64,000 bases of DNA from Thalassomonas actiniarum (GCF_000948975.2 NZ_CP059735.1:2666001-2730000), one strand, 5' to 3'; positions 41,142 through 50,335 are shown, counted from the stretch's first letter. Notes: generated by a model not told the origin, from the letters alone. A program made the numbers and translations.

Positions 41142-41515
41142 AAATTTCTTAGATATCGAACATTTCATCAAGGTTCGATGAAGTAAATCGCTAACTGTGA
41201 CCATGTCAGGTTCCTGTTTGAATCGGTATTGGTTTGAACACATTGGTTTGAATTAGTTCAGACTAAACCTGACAACTTCTCTTGCAAAAGAGAGAGTTAC
41301 CGATTTTGATTAAAAGTGACGAAACCGGAAAATCAAAACAGAAGAGGTAACCCTCATACTTCATACTAATGATTGTATCGTTAAACAGTAAGCGTCCAGC
41401 GGTGATCCCTTGAAAAATAATTGAAGCTAAAATTAAAACCTTTTCGTAAGTTAAACTACGTTTTCTTTGTACCCCTTAGCATTTTATTTGAGCCATCCGC
41501 AAAGAGCTGTAAATG
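41142..41515. other. Intergenic stretch with inverted and direct repeats
   Basis: No gene seen. GTCAGGTT (41205-41212) and AACCTGAC (41266-41273) are inverted copies enclosing two direct GGTTTGAA repeats (41231, 41245). A further hairpin follows (AACTTCTCTT, 41274-41283, with AAGAGAGAGTT, 41288-41298). It could be a remnant of a mobile element. Confidence 0.4.
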
Positions 41516-41542
41516 ACAAACCGGTATTACAAACCGGTTTGT
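41516..41542 (-). terminator. Hairpin at the 3' end of the small membrane-protein gene
   Basis: ACAAACCGGT / ACCGGTTTGT, a perfect 10-bp stem with a 7-base loop. It overlaps the stop region of the reverse-strand gene; the reverse-strand T-run is weak. Confidence 0.45.
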
Positions 41543-41709
41543 GAGAAAACCAACAGGTTTGCAATTAAACCCACTAGCATAATAAATACCAGCACGGCAA
41601 AAATTTCTGCGAGATAAATGCTGAGCTTATAGGTATTTCTCTCTGGCGGGTTACTGCTTTGCCTGGTTTGAGCTGCTTGCTCTGATGGGGTATTTACTGA
41701 CTTGTTCAT
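41527..41709 (-). CDS. Small single-pass membrane protein, unknown
   Basis: 60 aa from MNKSVNTPS (an in-frame ATG at 41727 adds six residues). A polar Gln/Ser/Pro-rich N-terminus precedes one hydrophobic segment (about 30-58, IYLAEIFAVLVFIMLVGLIA). No family recognised. The hairpin at its end and the isolated position suggest its own transcript; coding status is likely but unproven. Confidence 0.45.
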   Translation of the reverse strand: MNKSVNTPSEQAAQTRQSSNPPERNTYKLSIYLAEIFAVLVFIMLVGLIANLLVFSQTGL

Positions 41710-41802
41710 AATGTCTGTCCACGGCATACATGTATAAGCATAGCAGTAAAGGCGGCAGTATTTAAAGGGCAGGCACGTTAATATGCTATCAAAGTCAGCA
41801 CA

Positions 41803-41846
41803 AACGGGAGATTATCTCAGCTGGAATGATCTCCCGTTATTTTTTA
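41803..41846 (+). terminator. Intrinsic terminator without an obvious upstream gene
   Basis: A 10-bp stem AACGGGAGAT / ATCTCCCGTT, then ATTTTTTATT. It is oriented for plus-strand transcription, but the nearest plus-strand gene ends 660 bases before it, so it may close an unseen small RNA. Confidence 0.6.
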
Positions 41847-41873
41847 TTAATGTTATTGCTTGCCGGGCTATGC

Positions 41874-42140
41874 TCAGGCAGGAACCAAAAACATGCCTTT
41901 TAATGTCCGGGTTTTATCTGTGGCGATAAGCAGGTGCCGGGTTTGTCCTTCAAAAGCCCTATTCACATGCCAGTTGAGGTCGATGAGCTTGTCGCTGATA
42001 TGCTCCAGCGCGCGGTTACTCATCAATTCAAGGATTAGATCTTTGATTTGCGTGTAGGCTTGCTCTGGCGAGCGGATATTGTTTTTCCAGGTTAACAATA
42101 AGGTTTCTATTTCTTCTATTTTGCTGGTTGGATTGCTCAT
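41874..42140 (-). CDS. Small cytoplasmic protein, unknown
   Basis: 88 aa from MSNPTSKIEEI, chosen because AAAGGA lies 6 bases before it; the ATG two codons upstream directly abuts that site. The product is mostly helical (IEEIETLLLTWKNNI, QIKDLILELMSNRALEHI) with a basic middle (HVNRAFEGQTRHLL). No signal peptide or membrane segment. No family recognised. It lies downstream of the LysR gene on the same strand. Confidence 0.55.
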   Translation of the reverse strand: MSNPTSKIEEIETLLLTWKNNIRSPEQAYTQIKDLILELMSNRALEHISDKLIDLNWHVNRAFEGQTRHLLIATDKTRTLKGMFLVPA

Positions 42141-42306
42141 TTTCATTCCTTTGTCAGTTCAATTTAACCGCAATGATAGCTTAGCAAGTAAGATATACAG
42201 CTTATTGATTTAGAACAAAGTTTCCAGGCTTAAACCGAGATGGAGACACATGTTTTCTGCTTACCCCCGGATACTTTTCGGAGCTTGTTATGCTAATAGT
42301 CATTTA

Positions 42307-43185
42307 TTACTCCAGGATGGCTTTTAAGCCTTCAAACAGGTAGTTGAGCGCCGGGCCGAAAGAGGCGCCTTTAGCCGTGATCACATCAACCGGCAGATTC
42401 CAGGGTTTATGGTCAAAAATCATCGGCAACTGGTGCAGTTGTTTATCTGTGATCAAGCTTGCCACCATATGTCGGGGTAAATAAGCCCAGCCGATGTTTT
42501 GTTTTACCAGGGCTAAAATGGCATCGAAGCTGTTTGCCCACCATAGCGTGGCGGATATTGCGGCAAAGTGCTGCAGTTCGTTTCCGTGCTCCCCCCTGAG
42601 TAATAACTGCCTGTGGGGGATCAAGTCACCGGCATTGAGTTCTTTTTTGCTAGACAGTACATGCTGTGGATGACAAACACCATAAAAGGACAAATTGCCG
42701 ATAAAACACAGGTCGACATTACGGTTAAAGGCCAGGTCGGCAAAGATGATCCCTATGTCTGCTTTTCCCGACTCAACATAAGAGGCAATATCGGTACTGG
42801 CGACAGTGATCACTTCAAGCCCGGTATGGGGAAAATGCTCACTAAATTGTTGCAGCAGCTTCGACAGCTTCGGGGTAAACAAGGCTGAGTCAAAGGCGAG
42901 CTTAACGATAGGCTCTTCTGCTTTGCTTGTCGCCAGGGCGACTTTTTCCAGCTCCAACACCTGGTGCAATACTGCTTTGGCATAAGTGTATATCCGCTCG
43001 CCATCGCGGGTGAGGGTGGGTTTTCGGGTACTGCGGTCAAACAAAACCACATCAAGGTCTATTTCCAGGTTGGCTATGCCCTGACTGATGGCGGATTGCA
43101 CCTTGCCGAGCTTGCGGGCACAGGCAGAAAATGAGCCAAGCTCGGCAGAGTGCACCAGCATGTTAAGTTGTTCGATATTATACAT
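42307..43185 (-). CDS. LysR-family transcriptional regulator
   Basis: 292 aa. The N-terminal winged helix (about 1-60) has the typical SFSACARKLGKVQSAISQGIANLE recognition region, written here as KVQSAISQGIANLE, and the FDRSTRKPTLTRDGE wing. The effector-binding domain (about 90-290) follows. It is divergent from a PACE efflux gene with 82 bases between, the same layout as AceR/AceI in Acinetobacter, so it probably activates that gene. Effector unknown. Confidence 0.9.
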   Translation of the reverse strand: MYNIEQLNMLVHSAELGSFSACARKLGKVQSAISQGIANLEIDLDVVLFDRSTRKPTLTRDGERIYTYAKAVLHQVLELEKVALATSKAEEPIVKLAFDSALFTPKLSKLLQQFSEHFPHTGLEVITVASTDIASYVESGKADIGIIFADLAFNRNVDLCFIGNLSFYGVCHPQHVLSSKKELNAGDLIPHRQLLLRGEHGNELQHFAAISATLWWANSFDAILALVKQNIGWAYLPRHMVASLITDKQLHQLPMIFDHKPWNLPVDVITAKGASFGPALNYLFEGLKAILE

Positions 43186-43210
43186 ATCACTAAAACTGAT
43201 GGTTATTAAC

Positions 43211-43238
43211 TTTGTACAATCATAATGATGAATATAAT
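43211..43238 (+). promoter_or_regulatory. Possible promoter of the PACE gene
   Basis: TTTGTA, 16 bases, perfect -10 TATAAT (43233-43238), 30 bases before the start. The weak -35 is what one expects for a LysR-activated promoter; the spacer contains the dyad-like TCATAATGATGA. Confidence 0.45.
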
Positions 43239-43267
43239 GAGCGGCAAGTTTTTATCGGGAGAAGTGG

Positions 43268-43702
43268 ATGACACATAAAGAAAGAATATTCCATATGGTA
43301 CTTTTTGAGGCATTGGCGCTGGCATTACTGACACTGGCTGCGATTTATATGACCGGGAAAGAAGCCCTGTCGATGGGAGGCCTTGCCGTTTGCCTGTCTT
43401 TGATCGCTATGGTTTGGAGCTACTTGTATAACTTGGCTTATGACCACTATTTCGGTGCAGATCGAAGCCGCAGGAAACTAACCGAACGGATACTTCATGG
43501 CCTGGCATTTGAGCTTGGCATGGTTGTTCTGTCTTTCCCGGTCATTATGTACGTGACGCAGCTGGACTTGCTCTCGGTTTTCTTGATGGATATGGGGGTT
43601 GTGTTGTTCTTTTTGGTGTATGCCGTCTTGTTTAACTGGGGTTATGACATCATCAGGAAGCAAGTGATGCTGTGGCAGGAAAGCCCGGTAAATGCCGAAT
43701 AA
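43268..43702 (+). CDS. PACE-family multidrug efflux transporter (AceI-like)
   Basis: 144 aa with four membrane segments arranged as two tandem bacterial transmembrane pair (BTP) domains. The start KERIFHMVLFEALAL carries the acidic residue (Glu14) equivalent to the essential Glu15 of AceI, and YDHYFGADRSRRKLTERILHG joins the two pairs. PACE proteins export chlorhexidine, acriflavine and possibly polyamines by proton exchange. GGGAGAAGT gives a good ribosome site. Divergent from its likely LysR regulator. Confidence 0.88.
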   Translation: MTHKERIFHMVLFEALALALLTLAAIYMTGKEALSMGGLAVCLSLIAMVWSYLYNLAYDHYFGADRSRRKLTERILHGLAFELGMVVLSFPVIMYVTQLDLLSVFLMDMGVVLFFLVYAVLFNWGYDIIRKQVMLWQESPVNAE

Positions 43703-43713
43703 CCGGATAGAAG

Positions 43714-43739
43714 AATGGCCCGGTACTTTCCGGGCCATT
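43714..43739. other. Hairpin between convergent PACE and Vps62-like genes
   Basis: AATGGCCCGG / CCGGGCCATT, 10-bp stem, loop of 6, without a clear T-run. Probably acts as 3' hairpin for one or both genes. Confidence 0.5.
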
Positions 43740-43771
43740 AAGAAGATGCAATGACCTGATAAACGTCAGGA

Positions 43772-45337
43772 TCAATCTAAGTTGAAGTAACCCGGATTCA
43801 GGGCATTTTTACGTATCGGACCGGTCGGACCGTCTTCTAAGCGGCAAACCCCTATGGTGCTGATACAGGCCTGCTCTGAATTCCCCCAGCGGCCGGTGTA
43901 GTTCATCCAGGCGAAATTACCTGTGTATTGTCCCGGCGTCTGGTAAAACATCACTTCTACATTATCCGAGGTATGCCATGCCTTGCCCCGGCTGGTATGG
44001 TCGGTTAAATCGATAGAGTCCACAACAATATTGATGCTCTGGTAAGTATAACTGCCGGCAAAGGCGTATAAGGCGTGGGAACCCTTGGCTGAATAGACCT
44101 CGGCGCCGAATTCCCCCGTATTGCTGGCGGTTAACGCCAGGTTCTTATCGCCGAACAGGTAAGTGGAGCCGTCGCCGTGCTGGCTTAAATATACCTGGTA
44201 GGGATAGCCGTTAACAAAACGCACGGTTAAATGTTCCCAGTCGCCGACATGGTTACCGTACCAGGTGGTATCCCATAAAATGGGGTTGATCCACTTGCCG
44301 CGGTTATAGGGATAAAACATCCAGTAGACAATATCGGTTACCGTATCTGACGGTGTTATACCGTTAGTGGTTGTGCTGGGGGAGTTTTTGGTGATAATGC
44401 TGGCATAAACCGGCACGCTGGCTGATTCAGGGTTTTGGCCGTACAAAAAGGCCTGGTTGGTACAAATGGCGCAGTTCAAGCCGGTGCTTAAAAAACCGTT
44501 ACTGTCGGCGATATTAGCGTTATAACCGGAAAACGGGCTGGTATCTGGCGTGAAGTGGGGCACGGAAGAGGGTAAAAATTCATCTTCATGATGCAAATAT
44601 ACCAGCGGGGCAAAGGTTTTTGCCATTGCCGTCCAGTCGGCATCTGAACTGGGTTGCTGGTTAAAACCTAAACCGGGCAGTTTTTGTTTGTCTAAGACAA
44701 AAAACTGCTGGCCGTCGACATTATGGCTGCGACGGGAAATAAAGGTATTCACCGCTAAACCGGTTTCGTCGCCGCTGGCCGGGGTGGCCTGCCAGACACC
44801 GGCATCATCGTCGGCACCCGAGCCGCTGTCATCCCAGAGTTTTTGGTAGCTTGCTGTGCGCAGGTATTCGGTTTTAACACAGCGGATCCAGTTGGTATCC
44901 GGGCTTTGTGAATAACTCCTGATGGCAACATCACCCAAACAGGTATAACCCGAAGGTGCTACCGGTTTCCAGAAAATAACATCATGGCTGCCGCCGGAGC
45001 CGGAATCATCCCAGACTTTGACATAACTTATCGGCGGTGCCAGGGCATCGGCCGCCACTGCTTTTACCGCAAGCGCCATTTTCGGCGGTGTGCCGTGGCT
45101 GCTCATAGCGACATCTCCCAGGCTGTAATAGTCGCCGTCATTAAAGCGGGCATGGGACAGGTTTGGCCGCCAGATACTGATATCGCCGTCGGCGCCGGTA
45201 TCATGGTCGTCATAAATCCAGTCAAACTGGGTGACGGGTTTGGCCACCAGTTTCACCTCATCAGCGAGGGCATTGCCTGTGAATGTGCAAAGTGCTAATG
45301 CCAGTGATGTGATGCTAATTTTATTCTTGTGTTTCAT
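43772..45337 (-). CDS. Secreted Vps62/DUF946-like protein
   Basis: 521 aa with a signal peptide (about 1-25, ending NALA). The N-terminal part carries three repeats of the type W-DD-GSG...D...W.P....Y..LGDVA (about 39-80, 105-145, 165-200). The rest contains FAPLVYLHHEDEFLPSSV, YWMFYPYNRGKW and GNHVGDWEHLTVRF. These are marks of the Vps62 (DUF946) family, first named from fungi and plants and scattered in bacteria. Function unknown. The Cys pair CAICTNQ suggests a disulfide. It is monocistronic. Confidence 0.7.
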   Translation of the reverse strand: MKHKNKISITSLALALCTFTGNALADEVKLVAKPVTQFDWIYDDHDTGADGDISIWRPNLSHARFNDGDYYSLGDVAMSSHGTPPKMALAVKAVAADALAPPISYVKVWDDSGSGGSHDVIFWKPVAPSGYTCLGDVAIRSYSQSPDTNWIRCVKTEYLRTASYQKLWDDSGSGADDDAGVWQATPASGDETGLAVNTFISRRSHNVDGQQFFVLDKQKLPGLGFNQQPSSDADWTAMAKTFAPLVYLHHEDEFLPSSVPHFTPDTSPFSGYNANIADSNGFLSTGLNCAICTNQAFLYGQNPESASVPVYASIITKNSPSTTTNGITPSDTVTDIVYWMFYPYNRGKWINPILWDTTWYGNHVGDWEHLTVRFVNGYPYQVYLSQHGDGSTYLFGDKNLALTASNTGEFGAEVYSAKGSHALYAFAGSYTYQSINIVVDSIDLTDHTSRGKAWHTSDNVEVMFYQTPGQYTGNFAWMNYTGRWGNSEQACISTIGVCRLEDGPTGPIRKNALNPGYFNLD

Positions 45338-45481
45338 GATAAAAGTCCTTTTGTTTGTTGTAGTTCTTTTTCCATCGTTTTTATACTCCTTTTCCTTTGT
45401 TAAATTGCAGCCTTTTTAGTTTGACTGACCGGCATGGCTGCAGGGGTAGTACCGGCAGAGTTTTTTACTTAGTGTTATTAC

Positions 45482-45712
45482 ATGTTTGATATCTTGACGA
45501 TGTCAGGTTTGAGAAACATATTCGCAGAAATTGTTTTATCGGCAAGGTGTTTTTTTAATAACAGGGAAAGTGAAGGTGTTGGGGAGGGCGCTATTTTCCA
45601 AAGAAAGGCTGCTTATGCTGGTTTAACTTTTGCCGTGGTAATCGCAACTTACATTTTGTTGCTGCTGGTGTTTTACCGTGTCGGCTTATTCAATACAGCT
45701 CCTGGATTTTAG
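45482..45712 (+). CDS. Small putative membrane protein
   Basis: 76 aa with a polar N-terminal half and one hydrophobic segment near the C-terminus (about 46-68, YAGLTFAVVIATYILLLLVF). No family recognised and no strong ribosome site; coding status is moderate. It lies between the Vps62-like gene and the DUF1697 gene. Confidence 0.4.
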   Translation: MFDILTMSGLRNIFAEIVLSARCFFNNRESEGVGEGAIFQRKAAYAGLTFAVVIATYILLLLVFYRVGLFNTAPGF

Positions 45713-45825
45713 TGGTGTTTTTTAACTACTGTAATGTTATTCTGAGCCATTACTTTTCTCATTAAATCAAATGATAAGGATGCAAGAGCATCCCTTTCTA
45801 AAACTAATAAATATAAGCGCAGCAT

Positions 45826-46344
45826 ATGAAAACATACATTATCCTACTCAGGGGAGTAAATGTCGGAGGCAAAAATCTGCTTCCTATGAAAGAATTAAAA
45901 AAAGTGTTGGAAGGGGCTGGTTTTGAGCAGGTGAAAACATATATTCAAAGCGGCAATATTGTACTGTTAAGCGACAGTAACCCGGAAACGGAAATTAGCG
46001 GATTAATCCAGGCAGAATTTGGCTTTACGCCACAAATATTGGTACTGGAGAATGATGAATTTACCGGCTGTGTTGCCAATAATCCTTATCAGGCACTTGA
46101 GGGGAAATCGGTTCATTTTTACTTTTGTAAAACCAAACCACAAATCAATGAGGAAAAACTGGCCGCCCTGATCTCGGCAACAGAAAGCTACCAGCTTGTC
46201 GAGAAGGTTTTTTATTTACATGCGCCGGACGGCATTGGCCGCTCTAAACTGGTTGCCAATATCGAGGCTTGTTTAGGTGTAGCCGCTACCGGACGAAACC
46301 TCAATACCGTCAATAAACTCACCGATATGGTTAAAAATACCTGA
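45826..46344 (+). CDS. DUF1697-family protein
   Basis: 172 aa. The N-terminal YIILLRGVNVGGKNLLPM and VKTYIQSGNIVL are the family signature, and the C-terminal GRSKLVANIEACLGVAATGRNLNTVNKL completes it. Cytoplasmic, function unknown. Length fits. It stands alone in the accessory region. Confidence 0.88.
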   Translation: MKTYIILLRGVNVGGKNLLPMKELKKVLEGAGFEQVKTYIQSGNIVLLSDSNPETEISGLIQAEFGFTPQILVLENDEFTGCVANNPYQALEGKSVHFYFCKTKPQINEEKLAALISATESYQLVEKVFYLHAPDGIGRSKLVANIEACLGVAATGRNLNTVNKLTDMVKNT

Positions 46345-46759
46345 TTTTGCCAGGGCCTGTATTTGGCAAGGAGGGAGTTGGTTAAGAACACCCTAAAGTA
46401 TGGCTGCTATTCTTATTGCAATAGCCGCCATGTGAATCCTGTATATATCCGGCTATCTCAACAAACCGACAATTCACCCTTCCCGATGACAGCAGAGATT
46501 TGTGATTTTTATTCGTTACCTTTCATGCGGTTAAATTATTTGTACAGCGAGTTATACAGTATCCACAATTCACACAAATATTAAATGCAAACCAAGCCTG
46601 ATTTCTCCGGTATTTTGTACTATCACTAATAGTTGAATCATTCACCAACGGAGGAATACTGAAAAAGTGTAAGAGCATCAAAAGATAAACCAGGCGCTGC
46701 CCCTAAGTGCACCACCACTCAGAGACAGCTAACCAAAACAGATACATGAGGTATCCATT
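46345..46759. other. Intergenic stretch, AT-rich
   Basis: A 73-codon frame from a TTG (46363-46584) has no recognisable features and I do not call it. GGAGGAAT at 46651 precedes a short CTG-started frame of nine codons. No clear terminator for the DUF1697 gene is seen. Confidence 0.35.
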
Positions 46760-46930
46760 ATGGCTAAACCTAATGATATGCCAGAGTTTCGTTCGGTTAA
46801 AGTTTCTTTAACAGAAAATATACCTGCCCAAATTGCCAGGCAACCACTGCCAGCTTATGCCACTCATACAAGCACCTGTGCCAATAGCTATACGCCGTTC
46901 ACCAATAAGGGAGGCTGCTATCATGTCTGA
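46760..46930 (+). CDS. Small protein or peptide (56 aa) overlapping the next gene, unknown
   Basis: Begins MAKPNDMPEFRSVKVSL, with GAGG 8 bases before the ATG, and ends NKGGCYHV. The last third is rich in Thr, Ser and Cys (YATHTSTCANSYTPF). Its stop overlaps the downstream start by 8 bases, a pattern of translational coupling. No membrane segment. No family recognised; a peptide precursor is conceivable but not shown. Confidence 0.5.
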   Translation: MAKPNDMPEFRSVKVSLTENIPAQIARQPLPAYATHTSTCANSYTPFTNKGGCYHV

Positions 46931-47204
46931 ATCAAACTTACCCCTTACCGAGGATGCTGTCAGAAGAGAGCAGCTGTCGAGCGATTTTGCCAATCTCCGT
47001 GAAGATTTTAGCAAATTCAGCGAAGAATGTGCCTTTCTGTTTGATGCATTCGCAGCAGTTACCCGCGAGCCCGAATGCATCACGGAGCACACCAGTGAAG
47101 GTGTCAGGCATATGTGCTATTGGCTTAAATATCAGGTCATCGGCTACCGGGGGAAAATAGACGAGATGCAGGAGTGCTGGCGAGTGCTTAGCCGCAAAAA
47201 GTAA
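46923..47204 (+). CDS. Small cytoplasmic protein (93 aa), unknown
   Basis: Starts MSESNLPLTEDAVRREQ after AAGGGAGG with 9-base spacing; a longer in-frame version from 46833 lacks a site and would overlap the preceding gene more. It is a helical, acidic protein (QLSSDFANLREDFSKFSEE) with three Cys and a basic end (VLSRKK). No family recognised. It is coupled to the 56-aa gene. Confidence 0.55.
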   Translation: MSESNLPLTEDAVRREQLSSDFANLREDFSKFSEECAFLFDAFAAVTREPECITEHTSEGVRHMCYWLKYQVIGYRGKIDEMQECWRVLSRKK

Positions 47205-47623
47205 TATTAAGTAAGGTTTAAACGGAGCAAGGAGCGGGCGGGTTAATGGTAATAGCAACTTCAGTTGTGTTATGACCCGCCCGATATTATGTCGTAATAA
47301 TCCCCTTATAATTGAATCTTTCATACTGTACCCTATGTAGTGCTGAATACTTAACATCAACAATAAATACAAACAAAACTAAGTATTTTTCATAGCTTTG
47401 TGTTGCTGTTAGCCCTCATACGGGCGTTGACCTTTGTTTGAAAAACGCTCGTTTTTATCTTGTTTTCTCTTCTTTTTATAAAGTATATTGTATGCAGTGT
47501 TCGGTTTTTTGTTGCTTTGCGCAATAGAGGGGGCGGATACAGGAAAAAGCTTACTAAATAAAATATAAAAATAACAACTTGTTACCTTGTTTTTTCAAGT
47601 TAAAGTCAATAGAGGGAATTTCC

Positions 47624-50335
47624 ATGAGCAAGTATTCAAGTTTTAAGCGATCCGCTTTATCAGGCATGCTGATCTCAAGTGCTGCCACGCTCTCAGCCCC
47701 GGTTTTTGCCGAAGCTGTCAGTGAACAAAATGAAGAACATATAGAAAAGATTATGGTCACGGGCTCGCGCATTGCGCGGACCGAGCTGAGTTCATCTTCG
47801 CCGATCACTGTGGTGTCGAAAGTGCAAATGGAGCGTTTGGGGATCACTGATGTCGGCGAAGCCTTACGTAAATTACCGGCACTGACCGGCAATACCGCCA
47901 ATGCCCAGTCGGACAGCGGCGCAGGTTCGGTTGCCACCGTCACCCTGCGCGGCATTGAAGCCAGCAATACCCTGATCCTGATCAACGGACGGCGTACCAT
48001 AGCCGCGAATGCCGAAAACCAGGTGGATTTATTGTCTATCCCTTTTGAAGCGGTTGAGCAAATCCAGGTACTTAAAGACGGGGCTTCGGCTATTTATGGC
48101 TCGGATGCTATTGCCGGGGTGGTGAATATTATTACCAAAAACGATTTTGAAGGGGCGCGTATCAATGCCGGTTATGGTATCTCGGGCAGGGGAGACGGGG
48201 CTGAAAAACGCATCGGCTTAACCCTGGGAGCGAGCAGCGATCGCGGCAGCTTGATGATAGCGTTAGCGCAAAACAATACCGATGGTTGGTTATCCAGGGA
48301 CAGGACACGTACCCGGGATGCCGACTTTCGTCATGTTGGCGGACAAAACCAGCGCTCGGGCACGGCCCCTTATGCCAGGCTGACGGGCTTTGGTTTAGGC
48401 GAGGGGGAGTGGACCGTACCCGATGCCGCCAATCCGGGCGATGTGATCCCCTGGGATTATGATGTTATGGGTTATAACTATCATGACGTGACTTCCGGCT
48501 CTAATACCTTGAAAAATACCACCATGTTTTTTACCGGAGAATATGAGCTCACCGATGATATCCAGGTATTTGCCGAAATCAGTTCCTATCAGGGCTGGAA
48601 CCGGGGCAACCAGGCGCCTCCGGGGGTTGATACCGCCTGGTACGGTAGCGGCACCGAAACGCCGGCATTTCATCATTATGACGCTGACGGTAACCAGTTC
48701 GGCGTCGGGGCCAATCAAAAATATAACCCGTTCGGGGTGGAAGGGAATGTCTCGCGCCGTTTTGTCGAATATGGTCCGCGCGTTTATACCACAGAAACCG
48801 ATGTTACCCGCTATACCTTGGGCTTTAACGGCGCCTTTGGCGATTATGACTGGAACCTGACCTACTCGTCACAGGAAGGGCGCATGACCACAGACGGCGG
48901 TTTGCAGCCCTCGTTGATGCGTATTGATGCGGCCTTATCCGACGAATGCGGCACCAGTGAAGACCCCGATTGCGTCCCGCTCAATGTTTTTGGTCCCCCG
49001 GGTACCATAACCCAGGAGATGCTCGATTATATCAATGTCACCAAACCTTTCTCCATTAACGACAATACTTTGGATTATTACCAGGCCAGCCTTGCCGGTC
49101 CTGTGATGGAATTACCCGCCGGTACCATGAAATTTGCCATAGGTTATGAACACAGGGAAGAGCAGTCCAAGCAAAGGGCGGATATCAGCCAGCAAACAGA
49201 AACCTTTGATGTTTCCTGGGGGGAGGCGACCTCGGATGTGGTTTCTCCGGTGAGAAAAATCGATGAGTTTTATGCAGAATTTGTGATCCCAACCCTCGAT
49301 ACCTTAGAAGTGCAGCTGGCGGTCCGTCACTCGAAATACAGCGACTTGGGTGAAACCACCACCAATCCGAAAGTTGGCGTGATCTACAAACCGCTGGAAG
49401 ACCTTACTTTAAGGGGCAGTTATTCCACCGGCTTTAGGGCGCCGACTATGCTGCAAATGTATTCCAAGGCCAATGCCGCCTTTACCGAAGGCATTGCCGA
49501 TCCCTGTGATCCGAGTGGTACCGGCGTGGTGGCCAATATGCCGGGCTGCGCCGGTTTAGTGGACGGCAATATTTTAAATACCGTGAAAGGTTTTAACGTG
49601 ACCTCGGGCGGTAATAGCGAGCTCTTACCCGAAGAAGCAAAAAACCTAACCCTGGGGCTGGTTTACCAGGCTACGGATAAGCTGTCCCTGACCCTGGATT
49701 ATTTTAAAATAACCCAGGAAAATGTGGTGTTCCAAAGCCCTGAATATGTACTGGACCAGGCTTATGTGGCGCAAAATCCCGATTATACCGGCGAGGTTAC
49801 CCGCGCCCTGGGCGGCACAGGTTATATTGTCTCGGTTAATGCCCCCAATGATAACATTGCCGAGCGCACCCTGGATGGTATTGACCTGGCGCTGATGTAT
49901 GGTTTTGATTCCTCCGTTGGCGACTGGGACATAAACCTGGAATGGTCGCACTTTTTGACCTTTGACGTACAGGACACCGCCGATTCGCCGTCGCGCTCTA
50001 TCGTCGGCCTGTATGATAATTCATTCGGCAATATCCCCGAAGACCGCGCCAACCTGACCCTGGGGTGGAGCAAAAACGACTGGTCGGTCACTTATAACGT
50101 CGAATATATCTCCGCCACCGATGAGCCCGGTGGTCATGTCATGGGATCCAGTAACTTCCATAATGCCCAGGTGAATTATTTTTATGATCCGCTGGGGGTA
50201 GACATAAACCTGGGAGTCAAAAACCTGTGGGACAAAGAGCCGCCGCTCAGGTATGAAGGCACCAATGGTGTTGATTACAATACTTACTCGCTGCGGGGAA
50301 ATTTCTTTTATATGACGCTGGCGAAGGAGTTTTAG
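47624..50335 (+). CDS. TonB-dependent outer-membrane receptor
   Basis: 903 aa from the ATG after AGAGGGAA; the in-frame extension upstream is discarded. A signal peptide (about 1-29, ending VFA) is followed by a TonB-box-like EHIEKIMVTGSRI, a plug (about 50-170, with LRGIEASNTLILINGRR, AVEQIQVLKDGASAIYGSDA and GVVNIITK) and a 22-strand barrel ending YMTLAKEF with the terminal Phe. It belongs to the long GSRI-type receptors that import oligosaccharides, peptides or siderophores; no substrate-linked neighbour identifies which. Confidence 0.92.
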   Translation: MSKYSSFKRSALSGMLISSAATLSAPVFAEAVSEQNEEHIEKIMVTGSRIARTELSSSSPITVVSKVQMERLGITDVGEALRKLPALTGNTANAQSDSGAGSVATVTLRGIEASNTLILINGRRTIAANAENQVDLLSIPFEAVEQIQVLKDGASAIYGSDAIAGVVNIITKNDFEGARINAGYGISGRGDGAEKRIGLTLGASSDRGSLMIALAQNNTDGWLSRDRTRTRDADFRHVGGQNQRSGTAPYARLTGFGLGEGEWTVPDAANPGDVIPWDYDVMGYNYHDVTSGSNTLKNTTMFFTGEYELTDDIQVFAEISSYQGWNRGNQAPPGVDTAWYGSGTETPAFHHYDADGNQFGVGANQKYNPFGVEGNVSRRFVEYGPRVYTTETDVTRYTLGFNGAFGDYDWNLTYSSQEGRMTTDGGLQPSLMRIDAALSDECGTSEDPDCVPLNVFGPPGTITQEMLDYINVTKPFSINDNTLDYYQASLAGPVMELPAGTMKFAIGYEHREEQSKQRADISQQTETFDVSWGEATSDVVSPVRKIDEFYAEFVIPTLDTLEVQLAVRHSKYSDLGETTTNPKVGVIYKPLEDLTLRGSYSTGFRAPTMLQMYSKANAAFTEGIADPCDPSGTGVVANMPGCAGLVDGNILNTVKGFNVTSGGNSELLPEEAKNLTLGLVYQATDKLSLTLDYFKITQENVVFQSPEYVLDQAYVAQNPDYTGEVTRALGGTGYIVSVNAPNDNIAERTLDGIDLALMYGFDSSVGDWDINLEWSHFLTFDVQDTADSPSRSIVGLYDNSFGNIPEDRANLTLGWSKNDWSVTYNVEYISATDEPGGHVMGSSNFHNAQVNYFYDPLGVDINLGVKNLWDKEPPLRYEGTNGVDYNTYSLRGNFFYMTLAKEF

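Noticed and set aside
46363-46584. 73-codon frame after the DUF1697 gene
   Set aside because: TTG start without a properly spaced ribosome site, low-quality composition, no homology recognised.
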